From: Acetivibrio clariflavus DSM 19732 | GTDB taxonomy: Bacteria; Bacillota; Clostridia; Acetivibrionales; Acetivibrionaceae | Length of the DNA stretch: 64,000 bases | Assembly: GCF_000237085.1 (NCBI RefSeq) | Contig: NC_016627.1 | Span: forward strand, 4,328,001 to 4,392,000 | Direction of reading: 5' to 3' | Program-made: the position numbers and the translations under genes | The notes under the pieces: generated by a model | Told to the model about the DNA's origin: nothing | What the model saw: the letters and a program-made list of their open reading frames with translations, nothing else | The model's database searches: none | Shown: one piece after another, positions 16,729-24,806 of the stretch | Layout of the letters: each line of letters begins with the position of its first letter | How positions within the stretch are numbered: position 1 is the first letter of the stretch

Positions 16729-17931
16729 TTAAGCTGATTTCTGCTGCAGTATCTTGACTGCTTCAGACAGTACCAGCTTGCCATCTACACGCTGGGTTGC
16801 CATGAATCCTACCTGTCCGGTAGCAGCATACAGCTCATTGAGCCGCTTAAAAACCCTGCCCTGACGGTCTGCCACCCAGTAGTAGGAAAAATCACCAAAT
16901 ACAATTGTCTTTGCTCCAGCGGCAATGGCAGGCATGAATGCAGACGTCTTAACTGGACGATTGAGGATAGTGTCCGGTGTTCCAGCAGTTACAGAAGGCT
17001 GCCAGAGATACTGACCGTTGTTGTCTTTAAGTTTCCTTATAGCTTTAATTGTCGAATCGTTCATAATGAATACAGCGTTCCTGCGGTACGGAGACTTTAG
17101 GCTGTAGAACAAGTCCATGATCTCGTCAAGGGTAATGGCTGTCGCGCTTGCCGCGGTTACTCCTATTTCGCCACCGCCGTTATCTGCCAAAATACCGGTT
17201 GGCTTGCCAGAGCCGTCGCCGATAAAGAATGCTTCCTCCTCTTTTGCTCCGATTCGGCGGGCGAACTCTTTGGCTATATACTGTTCAAGGTTGAATACAC
17301 TGTCGTTTAACAGTTCCTCTGACACCTTGATCATAGTAGCCAGCTTATATGCGCCGATGGATACCTGTGCAAAGGAGTCATCGCTTTCCGGAATCTGACC
17401 TTCCTCATCCACCCAGGATGCAGTGCCCTTGCTTGCCACCACAGGAATTTTCTTGTCGCCGCTGGACGTGGTAATAACATTGGCAATCTGCCTAAATATA
17501 TTCTCCTCCTCCAGCGCTTCCACAAGAGTACGCTCAAAGTCGTCGGGAACAAGATATCCTCCTTCGGTGTCCTCTCCAATCTGCAGCGCGTTGTGTACGT
17601 CATATTTGCGCCTGCCGCGCATCATGTTCCAGAAAGACTGCCTGTACTCATCGCTGGCACGTCCGGTTTTTTCATTGTTGCCAGATATGGAAGTGGGTTT
17701 GTCTGTAATAGGAATATTCAACGGTTTTGACAGTTCCAAATCTATGGCAGCCTGACGCTCAAGACGCTCTATTTCTTTGCCCAGCGCAATAACGTCGGCT
17801 TCCATTTTTTCATAAGTCGCGGTATCCTCCGGTGAAAGCAGTCCGTCGTTCCCGCGTTTGCTGTCGAGGAAAGCTTTAGCAGCTTCCCATACTTTAGCGC
17901 GTTTTTCACGCAGTTCCAGTATTTTGCTCAT
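16729..17931 (-). CDS. Major capsid protein, HK97 fold
   Basis: About 400 residues. The first 70 are coiled-coil scaffold (LREKRAKVWEAAKAFLDSKR; EKMEADVIALGKEIERLERQ), normally removed by the head protease encoded next door. Then IGEDTEGGYLVPDDFERTLVE, ASWVDEEGQIPESD and a long body ending MATQRVDGKLVLSEAVK, typical of HK97-fold capsids. The ATG at 17931 has AAGGAGG 8 bases upstream; a TTG at 17937 is too close to it. Confidence 0.94.
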   Translation of the reverse strand: MSKILELREKRAKVWEAAKAFLDSKRGNDGLLSPEDTATYEKMEADVIALGKEIERLERQAAIDLELSKPLNIPITDKPTSISGNNEKTGRASDEYRQSFWNMMRGRRKYDVHNALQIGEDTEGGYLVPDDFERTLVEALEEENIFRQIANVITTSSGDKKIPVVASKGTASWVDEEGQIPESDDSFAQVSIGAYKLATMIKVSEELLNDSVFNLEQYIAKEFARRIGAKEEEAFFIGDGSGKPTGILADNGGGEIGVTAASATAITLDEIMDLFYSLKSPYRRNAVFIMNDSTIKAIRKLKDNNGQYLWQPSVTAGTPDTILNRPVKTSAFMPAIAAGAKTIVFGDFSYYWVADRQGRVFKRLNELYAATGQVGFMATQRVDGKLVLSEAVKILQQKSA

Positions 17932-17958
17932 AATCAAATCCTCCTTACGGTTTTATTT

Positions 17959-17990
17959 GGGGTCCCCGCTAAATCGCAGATTTAGTGGGG
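17959..17990. repeat. Intercistronic palindromic element, copy 2
   Basis: On the plus strand: GGGGTCCCC, CTAAATC, GCA, GATTTAG, T, GGGG; a 12-position stem with a 3-base loop. It has the same design as 16368-16400 but inverted relative to it. It overlaps the 3' end of the protease gene and supplies its TAA stop. Confidence 0.6.
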
Positions 17991-18710
17991 TAAAAGTAGA
18001 AAAAGCCGCTTTTCAAGCGACTCAATTGGTGTTCCTTTTGGTTTCTCTTTTGGTTTAAGCTTTTGCAGGATGGAATTTGTTACTGCCTGCCTGCTGAAGA
18101 TCATTCCTCCTGATACTTCAAATTCGGATGGGAATGATTCATCCTCCATAAACAAGATTCCATCGGCAAAGCCAAGTTCCACCGCTTTTCTTGCGTTAAA
18201 CCAGCTTTCTGCATCCATTAGGTGCGATATTTTTGCCCTGGAAAGCCCGGTTTTCAGCTCATAAGCGTTGATGATGGATTCCTTTATTTCTTCCAGCATT
18301 GCGATAGCTTTCTCCATTTCTTCTGTATCACCGATGGCTATTGTCATAGGGTTGTGAATCATCATCATGCTGACTGGTGACATAAAGACGTCACCTCCGG
18401 CCATAGCTATGACCGAAGCGGCGCTGGCTGCAATACCGTCAATCTTTACCGTCACTTTGCCTTTGTAATCCATAAGCATGTTGTAAATTTGATTAGCTGC
18501 AAATATATCTCCGCCAGGGCTGTTGATCCAGATCGTTATATCACCCTCTCCGGACAACAGCTCTGATTTGAACTGCTTGGGAGTTACTTCGTCTCCCAGC
18601 CAGCTTTCTTCAGCTATTGGGCCGTCAATATATAATGTCCGGCTGCCATCATCGTTTTGTATCCAGTTCCAGAAGCGGCGAACCGGTTTTTGTTTTTGTG
18701 ATTTGTTCAA
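17982..18710 (-). CDS. ClpP-like prohead maturation protease
   Basis: Serine protease of the ClpP fold that trims the capsid scaffold. The motif INSPGGDIFAANQIYN, the nucleophile in GIAASAASVIAMAGGD and the histidine in MMMIHNPMTIAIGD are all visible, with SWFNARKAVELGFADGI near the end. The best start is TTG at 18710, 9 bases after GGAGG; ATG codons at 18734 and 18767 lie deeper within the portal gene, without good sites. The final residues (RLFLLLPH) and stop come from a palindromic element, so the C-terminus may have been altered. Confidence 0.88.
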   Translation of the reverse strand: MNKSQKQKPVRRFWNWIQNDDGSRTLYIDGPIAEESWLGDEVTPKQFKSELLSGEGDITIWINSPGGDIFAANQIYNMLMDYKGKVTVKIDGIAASAASVIAMAGGDVFMSPVSMMMIHNPMTIAIGDTEEMEKAIAMLEEIKESIINAYELKTGLSRAKISHLMDAESWFNARKAVELGFADGILFMEDESFPSEFEVSGGMIFSRQAVTNSILQKLKPKEKPKGTPIESLEKRLFLLLPH

Positions 18711-19971
18711 CTTTTGATCCCTCCGTTTCAGCATTGTTTTTGCCTGCAAAGGCACCTGCATCGGCAAGCCTGGTCATGTTACCGTTAACAAGATACAGAT
18801 CTCCGCCCAACTCCGCCGGAATCCGGTTCATGTCCTCAAGCTCGCGGATATCGTTAGCAGACATCCAGCCGTTCTGGCGAGCTACAGCATAACCATTCAT
18901 GCGGCTTGCATAATCACCGCGCAGAAGGCCATCTACATTGAATTTGACAAAGTATGCCCGCTTCTCTGATGGTAAAAGCAGCGCTTTTTGGAGAGCCTGT
19001 TCCCAACGCACCACCCACGGGTCAAGCGTGTATTTAACAAATTCCAGAGATTGCTGTTCGATGTTTGAAAAGCTTGACTTTTCAAGATCTCCAACCATAT
19101 GGGGAGGTACTCGGAATATCCGAGCAATTTCATTTATCTGAAACTTTCTTGTCTCTAAAAACTGTGCCTGTTCGGGTGGAATGCCGATTGGTTGAAACTT
19201 CATTCCCTCTTCCAGAACTGCAATGCGATGAGCATTGGCACTTCCTTGATAAACAGCGTTCCAGCTTTCCCGCACCTTTGCCGGATCCTTTAATACACCG
19301 GGATGTTCCAGAACGCCACCCGGATTTGCTCCGTTGGCAAAAAAGGATGCACCATACTCCTCACAGGCAATAGCCATGCCTATGGCGTTCTTGGCCATAG
19401 CAATAGGGGAGTATCCGATCAGTCCGTCAAAACCGAGTCCCGGGATGTGAAGAACCTCCTCACTTCGTAGGTAAATAAGGCCTGCTTTTGGATTAACCCT
19501 GCTCTCATCGCTGTCGCGCCGATAAGTGTAAAACAGTTCTCCATTTGGAGCCCTGTCTACCGTCATTTTGTTTGGCAAAAGTGGATAAAGCGCCAGCACT
19601 CGTCCGGAACCGTCCCTAATAATTTGAGCGTAAGCGTTTCCCCATAAAAGAAGATGACTCATCAGTGTTTCTCGGAACACGAATGAAGTCATCTCAGGGT
19701 TTGGTTCGTCATGGAGTAAATAATAGAGCGGGTGGGTCAACGCTTTTTCTTTGCCACCGTCTTCTTTATAGCGGTACACATGAAGCGGAAGCCCGGCGAT
19801 GGCTTCTGCAAGTATCCTTACACAGGCATACACTGCAGTTGTCTGCATAGCAGTCCGCTCATTGACAGCTTTTCCGCTGGATGTGCCGCCGAAGAAAAAG
19901 CTATATGCATTACCGAACAGGCTGTTTTTCGGCTTATCCCTTGCTTTGAACAAACGGGAAAATACACTCAT
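18649..19971 (-). CDS. Portal protein, HK97 family
   Basis: 440 residues. VNERTAMQTTAVYACVRILAE, LHVYRYKEDGG, LLWGNAYAQIIRDGSGRV, IPGLGFDGLIGYSPIAMAKN, FQINEIARIFRVPPHMVGDL and LRGDYASRMNGYAVARQNGW are diagnostic of HK97-type portals, the dodecameric ring through which DNA enters the head. The ATG overlaps the terminase stop (ATGA). The 3' end overlaps the protease gene by about 60 bases. Confidence 0.95.
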   Translation of the reverse strand: MSVFSRLFKARDKPKNSLFGNAYSFFFGGTSSGKAVNERTAMQTTAVYACVRILAEAIAGLPLHVYRYKEDGGKEKALTHPLYYLLHDEPNPEMTSFVFRETLMSHLLLWGNAYAQIIRDGSGRVLALYPLLPNKMTVDRAPNGELFYTYRRDSDESRVNPKAGLIYLRSEEVLHIPGLGFDGLIGYSPIAMAKNAIGMAIACEEYGASFFANGANPGGVLEHPGVLKDPAKVRESWNAVYQGSANAHRIAVLEEGMKFQPIGIPPEQAQFLETRKFQINEIARIFRVPPHMVGDLEKSSFSNIEQQSLEFVKYTLDPWVVRWEQALQKALLLPSEKRAYFVKFNVDGLLRGDYASRMNGYAVARQNGWMSANDIRELEDMNRIPAELGGDLYLVNGNMTRLADAGAFAGKNNAETEGSKVEQITKTKTGSPLLELDTKR

Positions 19972-21620
19972 ATAATCAACAGCCCCCTTTCATCATAAAT
20001 TGATCCGTTGCGTTCATCCCCGTCATGCCTTAACGCGCGGTCAAGCGCCATAATTAACGCTACCGCACCATCTATTCTCTCGGTGGATTTTTCTTTATCC
20101 GGCTTAATGTTTCCGGCGGGATCGGTTTTGACATAGATATTGTCCATCATCCACCGCAGTACTGGATTACCACCATGGGCGATGCGTTCTTCCAATGTCA
20201 GCTTCATCAACTCTTTTGTAGGCGGCGACATATCCTTGAAACCCTGACCGAATGGAACAACCGTAAACCCCAAAGCCTCGAGGTTTTGCGTCATCTGAAT
20301 TGCGCCCCAGCGGTCAAAGGCTATTTCCTTAATGTTATATTTCATTCCGAGTTCCTCAATAAAGGTTTCGATAAAGCCATAATGCACGACGTTACCCTCA
20401 GTGGTATATAAAAAGCCTTGCCTCTCCCAGACATCATAAGGCACATGATCTCTCCGCACACGCTGATCAATATTCTCCTCCGGTATCCAGAAAAAAGGTA
20501 GAATCTGATATTTATCAGATTCATCAAGCGGTGGAAACACCAGCACAAAGGCGGTAATATCGGTAGTAGATGACAGGTCAAGTCCTCCGTAACAGGTTCT
20601 GCCGCGCAATTTTTCTGCATCAACAGGAAACGCACACTTATCCCATTTATCCATTGGCATCCAGCGCACCGATTGTTTCACCCACTGATTTAAGCGGAGC
20701 TGACGGAATAAATTTTCCTCTGCAGGATTTTGCTTGGCATTTTCACAAGCCACCCTCAATTTTTCGATGTCGACTGTAATGCCCAGTGACGGGTTAACCT
20801 TTCTCCATACCTTTTCACTTGTCCAGTCATCGGTATCGGCTGCGCTGTAGATAACAGGGTAGAAAGTCGGATCTATCTTACGCCCTTGAAGAATATCCTC
20901 AGCCTTTTGATGTACTTCCCAGCAGATGGAATTGCGGTCTGTGCCAGCAGTTGTGATCAGGAAAAACAGCGGTTGTTTTCTTGCATCGCCAGATCCGTGA
21001 AGCATTACATCATAAAGATCCCTGTTTGGCTGAGCATGAAGTTCGTCAAATACCACACCATGGACGTTTAGCCCATGTTTCGTATATGCCTCCGCTGAAA
21101 GCACCTGATAAAAACTGCCTAACGGTTTATAAACCAGCCGCTTCTGTGACAGCATTGGTTTAATTCGAGATTTTAATGCCGGACACTGTTCCACCATATC
21201 TACTGCAACATCGAAAACAATGGATGCCTGCTGACGATCAGACGCACATCCATAAACCTCGCCACCATGCTCGAAATCACCACAGGTAAGATATAAAGCA
21301 ATTGCCGCTGCAAGTTCGCTCTTACCCTGCTTTTTTGGAATTTCTATATAGGCAGTGTTAAACTGCCTGTATCCGTTAGGTTTCAAGATTCCGAATATAT
21401 CCCGGACAATCTGTTCCTGCCAGTCAATTAATTCAAAAGGCATTCCATACCATTCACCCTTGGTATGCTTCAGGCAGTTTATAAAAGTAACAGCGGCATC
21501 CGCCGCTTCCTTGTCATATCGAGAACCTTCCGCCATAAACTTGGTTGGTTTATATCGTTTTAACTTCCGCAGCTTTGCCGCCTCCTTTCCTAAAATTGAG
21601 CAAGAAAAAAGGAACCTCAT
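19968..21620 (-). CDS. terL: Terminase large subunit
   Basis: Packaging ATPase/nuclease of about 550 residues. The Walker A-like IEIPKKQGKSELAAAIALYL, Walker B with catalytic acid in VHGVVFDELHAQPN, FLITTAGTDR, the nuclease-domain acidic residues in CYGGLDLSSTTDITAFVLVF and a late EKSTERIDGAVALIMALDRA place it in the HK97-like Terminase_1 family. The ATG at 21620 lacks a ribosome-binding site; a perfect AAGGAGG instead precedes a CTG at 21572 that would give the usual RKLKRYKPTKFM start. It is separated from terS by a 6-kb cassette. Confidence 0.93.
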   Translation of the reverse strand: MRFLFSCSILGKEAAKLRKLKRYKPTKFMAEGSRYDKEAADAAVTFINCLKHTKGEWYGMPFELIDWQEQIVRDIFGILKPNGYRQFNTAYIEIPKKQGKSELAAAIALYLTCGDFEHGGEVYGCASDRQQASIVFDVAVDMVEQCPALKSRIKPMLSQKRLVYKPLGSFYQVLSAEAYTKHGLNVHGVVFDELHAQPNRDLYDVMLHGSGDARKQPLFFLITTAGTDRNSICWEVHQKAEDILQGRKIDPTFYPVIYSAADTDDWTSEKVWRKVNPSLGITVDIEKLRVACENAKQNPAEENLFRQLRLNQWVKQSVRWMPMDKWDKCAFPVDAEKLRGRTCYGGLDLSSTTDITAFVLVFPPLDESDKYQILPFFWIPEENIDQRVRRDHVPYDVWERQGFLYTTEGNVVHYGFIETFIEELGMKYNIKEIAFDRWGAIQMTQNLEALGFTVVPFGQGFKDMSPPTKELMKLTLEERIAHGGNPVLRWMMDNIYVKTDPAGNIKPDKEKSTERIDGAVALIMALDRALRHDGDERNGSIYDERGLLII

Positions 21621-21674
21621 GGATGAAGTTCCTCTCCTTAGTGGATTTCTATGAAACTTGTTACGTTATAAACG

Positions 21675-21869
21675 TTATCGTTTGCCTGTCAGGATAAACT
21701 CGGCATATTCTTTCTTGTGTTCATTAAGAAATACTACTAATTCATAAAACCCCATTTTATATGCCTCTTCCTGTACTCTTGGCAAGTCAAACATATTACA
21801 GGCACCGCTGTCCCGTATGGCTATAATCTGCCGATAAATCTTATCAGTTATCAGATTCTCGTTACCCAT
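21675..21869 (-). CDS. DUF5049-like small protein
   Basis: 64 residues: LITDKIYRQIIAIRDSGACNMFD and MGFYELVVFLNEHKKEYAEFILTGK match my recollection of the DUF5049 family, seen mostly in Firmicute phages. It is the last gene of the cassette between the terminase genes, 3 bases after the cyclotransferase-like gene. No catalytic residues are evident; it may bind nucleic acid or a partner protein. Confidence 0.78.
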   Translation of the reverse strand: MGNENLITDKIYRQIIAIRDSGACNMFDLPRVQEEAYKMGFYELVVFLNEHKKEYAEFILTGKR

Positions 21870-21872
21870 GTC

Positions 21873-22340
21873 CTACACCTCTGACTTCTCTGCCGCTGAA
21901 ATTGAATCTCTTACCGCTTTATTGAGAAACGAAATATCAAAACCCGCATCTATATAGCCCTGCCGAATCACCTCGTAATAGTAACGACCCGGTGCTCCCA
22001 GTGGTCTGCCTTCATTCATGATATACACCATTGCGGGTACCCACTGCCCTTTGAAACGTACCTTAACCGTTTCTTTCCGGTATAGATGCGGATAACCTTC
22101 ATATCTGTCCAGCGCCTTCTCATCATTAGGCATGATTCTCCAAAGCATTACCGGTACACTTTCACCTTTTTGTTTTTCTATTGTCGCTACTGCGCCGCCA
22201 TTCCCTCCTCTGAATAACAGCCGGTATCCTGTGAGTTTTGCACTCCCCAGCACTTTTGCCGTTGGGCAGCGGTATGCCATCTGCCTTAAGTTCAGATTGC
22301 TTCCGTATGCTAAATATATGGTTCCTCTTTCTTTGCTCAT
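21873..22340 (-). CDS. AIG2/gamma-glutamylcyclotransferase-like protein
   Basis: 155 residues from the ATG at 22340 (AAGGAGG, 8 bases). IYLAYGSNLNLRQMAYRCP is the substrate-loop signature of the GGCT/AIG2 fold, and the catalytic Glu is in ALDRYEGYPHLYRKETV. Such enzymes release gamma-glutamyl groups as 5-oxoproline. In Firmicutes this family is known to neighbour Amidoligase_2 genes, as it does here (next gene upstream), suggesting it reverses or trims gamma-glutamyl-type bonds made by that enzyme. The substrate is unknown. Confidence 0.87.
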   Translation of the reverse strand: MSKERGTIYLAYGSNLNLRQMAYRCPTAKVLGSAKLTGYRLLFRGGNGGAVATIEKQKGESVPVMLWRIMPNDEKALDRYEGYPHLYRKETVKVRFKGQWVPAMVYIMNEGRPLGAPGRYYYEVIRQGYIDAGFDISFLNKAVRDSISAAEKSEV

Positions 22341-22401
22341 CGTATCATCCTCCTTGTATTTACCAAGGCAGAGGCGGAGATCCACCCCTGCGATTGTCTA
22401 T

Positions 22402-23301
22402 CTATGCTGCCCGAAACCGCCATGCTGCGTTACCATCAAGGTGTTTGCAAAGATGCTCCCGGCAGTTTTTGAACTCATCACCAATAAGTCCTATGCGGTT
22501 GAGATATGTCCGCATGGCAAACTTCTCATTTTCAACCTGTGGTTTCTTGCTGGAAGCGCATTTTTGCGTTAACGCCTGATGGTTTAACGCAAGGGCAAGC
22601 ACTATGTAGCTTCTAATTTTTCCCGCATGAAGTTCGCTGTTAAAGCCTCGAAGCTCAATTGTCCCATTGCCATTAAAAAAGCTGTGCAGGTTCAAAAAGT
22701 GGTATCTGCTATTATGGTAATGGGTGCTTCGGCTTTCGCTGTAACCTTCGTACCAGATGCTCTCAATCGCCGCCATGGTTTTGGGCTTACGCCGATTCAT
22801 CTTCTCAACCAGTGCCGCATCCATCTTTTTACAAAACCGCATCCTGTCCGGCTCAATCTGCAATGCTTTATAGAAAAGGTCATTCTTGCTGGCGATAATG
22901 TTGATAAAATTACGGATGCTTCGCGGTGTGTGGTCTGCACCGTCTATATGGATATGAATTCCACAACTTGTGTTTGCAAAACCTCCAGCCTTGCGAAGCC
23001 TCCTTATCAATTCCTGCAGGATTTCAATGTCTTCGCAGTATGTCAGTATCGGGCTTACCAACTCGACGCTATATTCCCGGCCAGCCGCCACAATCCTGCC
23101 GTTTTCCTTTTTCTGAGTCCGGATGCTCCCGTCGCTCATGAATTTCCATATCCGTCCATCCGGTGCAATAACCTTTTGGGTATCGTAATAATCTCCGCTG
23201 GATTCAACCCTCCCTCCAAGAAAAGCTGCTGCAGTTTTTGCCGCTTGTTTTCTTGTAATCCCCGTCAATTCTACCTCGATTCCAAATCTCGTTGTAAGCA
23301 T
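22402..23301 (-). CDS. Amidoligase_2 family enzyme (glutamine-synthetase-like)
   Basis: 299 residues from the ATG at 23301 (GAGGAG, 8 bases). The conserved glutamine-synthetase-like motifs are all present: FGIEVEL (residues 6-12), YSVELVSP (about 77-84), CGIHIHID (113-120) and GTIELRGFNS (213-222). Such enzymes are predicted to form amide bonds between a carboxylate and an amine using ATP. It sits with an AIG2-like cyclotransferase and a catalytically dead paralogue. The target could be a small molecule, cell-wall peptide or protein side chain. Confidence 0.88.
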   Translation of the reverse strand: MLTTRFGIEVELTGITRKQAAKTAAAFLGGRVESSGDYYDTQKVIAPDGRIWKFMSDGSIRTQKKENGRIVAAGREYSVELVSPILTYCEDIEILQELIRRLRKAGGFANTSCGIHIHIDGADHTPRSIRNFINIIASKNDLFYKALQIEPDRMRFCKKMDAALVEKMNRRKPKTMAAIESIWYEGYSESRSTHYHNSRYHFLNLHSFFNGNGTIELRGFNSELHAGKIRSYIVLALALNHQALTQKCASSKKPQVENEKFAMRTYLNRIGLIGDEFKNCREHLCKHLDGNAAWRFRAA

Positions 23302-23442
23302 TGCGCTTTCTCCTCGCTTTCTCTGTGTTTTTTGCCCTTTGGCAGTGTACATTAGGCCATTGAAAACACAGGATAGCAAGGCAATTCTGCGTGAGTTTCC
23401 ACTGGATTTTGAACAATTTTACACATCTTGAATTGTGTACAT

Positions 23443-23673
23443 TTACAGCTTTCTGATCACATCTATACCATAGGCTACACCCAAAGAAGAACCGCAGTCC
23501 CAGTTGATATGAACAGTTCCGATATCATCCACGAAAGATACTGTTCCTTGGTATCCCGGTTTCAGCTTAGAATACGGATCATCCATGCAGATAAGCTCAA
23601 CACGTGTTCCCGGCGGATACTGCTCTTTAATGCGAAGGACTGTTTCTTTTGAAGGGAAGCCTCTTGCACTCAT
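23443..23673 (-). CDS. DUF4314-like small protein
   Basis: 76 residues with PPGTRVELICMDDPYSKLKPGYQGTV and VDDIGTVHINWDCGSSLGV, the recognisable SH3-like/KOW-like pattern of DUF4314. Such proteins accompany amidoligase genes in phages and mobile elements. It overlaps the upstream gene by 4 bases (ATGA). No catalytic residues; probably a small beta-barrel. Confidence 0.82.
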   Translation of the reverse strand: MSARGFPSKETVLRIKEQYPPGTRVELICMDDPYSKLKPGYQGTVSFVDDIGTVHINWDCGSSLGVAYGIDVIRKL

Positions 23674-24011
23674 AGTTCGTCCTCCTCTCCATGATAATAT
23701 GCGGCATACTTTGGGTAATCTCTACCATCCGGCATTACCAACACTCCATCAGACCGTCGCCGCTGCTTAACCAGCAGGCAACGCCACACTCCATCCTCAT
23801 TAACGTGACAAAGCCCTTTATTTTCCTCAATGAAAATGCGATCAACACATAGGTCGGCAACGAAGTTATCATAATCAATCTTTGATAGCTCGATAGTTTT
23901 TACAACTACAAATCGTTTCCTCGTCTCATACCGATGCGGCACTTTTAAATCCTCTATTCTAAACGGATGCTTGACAAAGAAGGCGGTGCTATGAAAATCA
24001 TTCATTTTCAT
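23670..24011 (-). CDS. DUF6329-like phage protein
   Basis: About 113 residues, with VVVKTIELSKIDYDNFVADLCVDR, FIEENKGLC and WRCLLVKQRRRSDGVLVMPDG. I recall this pattern as DUF6329, but that label is from memory. The start is one of two ATGs (24011 or 24005) behind AAAGGCGGTGG, overlapping the end of the upstream gene; the frame is open further up to 24098 but inside that gene. It lies between the amidoligase paralogue and DUF4314 and is likely co-translated. Function unknown. Confidence 0.7.
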   Translation of the reverse strand: MKMNDFHSTAFFVKHPFRIEDLKVPHRYETRKRFVVVKTIELSKIDYDNFVADLCVDRIFIEENKGLCHVNEDGVWRCLLVKQRRRSDGVLVMPDGRDYPKYAAYYHGEEDEL

Positions 24012-24690
24012 CCACCGCCTTTGCTCTGCCTTTCCGATACGCCCCGTTACCGGACAGCCTTGAAAGTAACACCTTGCGTTCAGTTTTGAAGTTATCACCT
24101 ATAAACCCCAACCTAAGCAGGAAACAGCGAAAAGCATATTTTTCATTATCTGTTGGTTTTTCTTTGCGTAGTACTCGCTTCTGTAATTTTGCCTGTTCTG
24201 CCATCTGCTTTGCCAGCGTTATATAAGTCTGCACTTCATCAGCATTTAAAGTCGCGTTCCAGAAAGGGAAGGAAATCTCATCATTTTCAGCTAAGACTAC
24301 AAGTTCCCCCTCAATCAACATCGCCTTCTTTATCAATGTCTCTTTGCTGGCCAGCATATTATTTAGGTTTTCAAGGCTAATCGCGCTAAAGCCCTCCAAC
24401 GAAAGAGTAATTGTCATGGTCCCCTCTGCTGAAAAGCCCTCCACATTCAACGTGTCAATAACTGAACGGATGGTTTTTATTTCATTGAGACTGATTTTCG
24501 GTGAGTGAACCACACTGTCCCTGTCAATCGTCCAACTGCCAGCAGATTTTTCGTCTTTAATCTCATACAAAAACTCCGGTGCTCCGGCATAGCGCACCTG
24601 GCCTTCAAGGGCTTCAGCTATGACCGAGGCAATGGCTTTTCTCTCCTGACCGACAATCTTCTGTGAAAAGCGAAAGCTGTTATTGCTCAT
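23998..24690 (-). CDS. Catalytically inactive amidoligase paralogue
   Basis: 230 residues from the ATG at 24690 (GGGGAGG, 8 bases). The C-terminal 38 residues share 20 identities with the neighbouring amidoligase (NEK-A-R---L-R-G-IGD-FK--R pattern), and the whole protein can be laid along it. Every catalytic motif has been replaced: FGIEVEL becomes FRFSQKI, CGIHIHID becomes GTMTITLSL, and TIELRGF becomes EISFPFW. The frame is intact with a good start, so this is a maintained pseudoenzyme rather than a pseudogene. It probably acts as a partner, regulator or substrate carrier of the active enzyme. Confidence 0.75.
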   Translation of the reverse strand: MSNNSFRFSQKIVGQERKAIASVIAEALEGQVRYAGAPEFLYEIKDEKSAGSWTIDRDSVVHSPKISLNEIKTIRSVIDTLNVEGFSAEGTMTITLSLEGFSAISLENLNNMLASKETLIKKAMLIEGELVVLAENDEISFPFWNATLNADEVQTYITLAKQMAEQAKLQKRVLRKEKPTDNEKYAFRCFLLRLGFIGDNFKTERKVLLSRLSGNGAYRKGRAKAVDENE

Positions 24691-24734
24691 GCCATACACC
24701 TCCCCTCAAATAAGCTAAAACATTTTTGATTCCC

Positions 24735-24765
24735 ATAAAAAATCCCACCTTTCCTTTTTGGTGGA
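24735..24765 (-). terminator. Weak terminator-like hairpin
   Basis: On the minus strand CCACC pairs with GGTGG around a 10-base loop, followed by GATTTTTTATG, 40 bases after the stop of the first ParB-methyltransferase gene. A wider inverted repeat CCCCTCAAA / TTTGAGGGG brackets it (about 24711-24797). Confidence 0.4.
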
Positions 24766-24806
24766 GTACATTAACGCTCTGTTTTGAGGGGAAAGCAAGG
24801 ACATTT

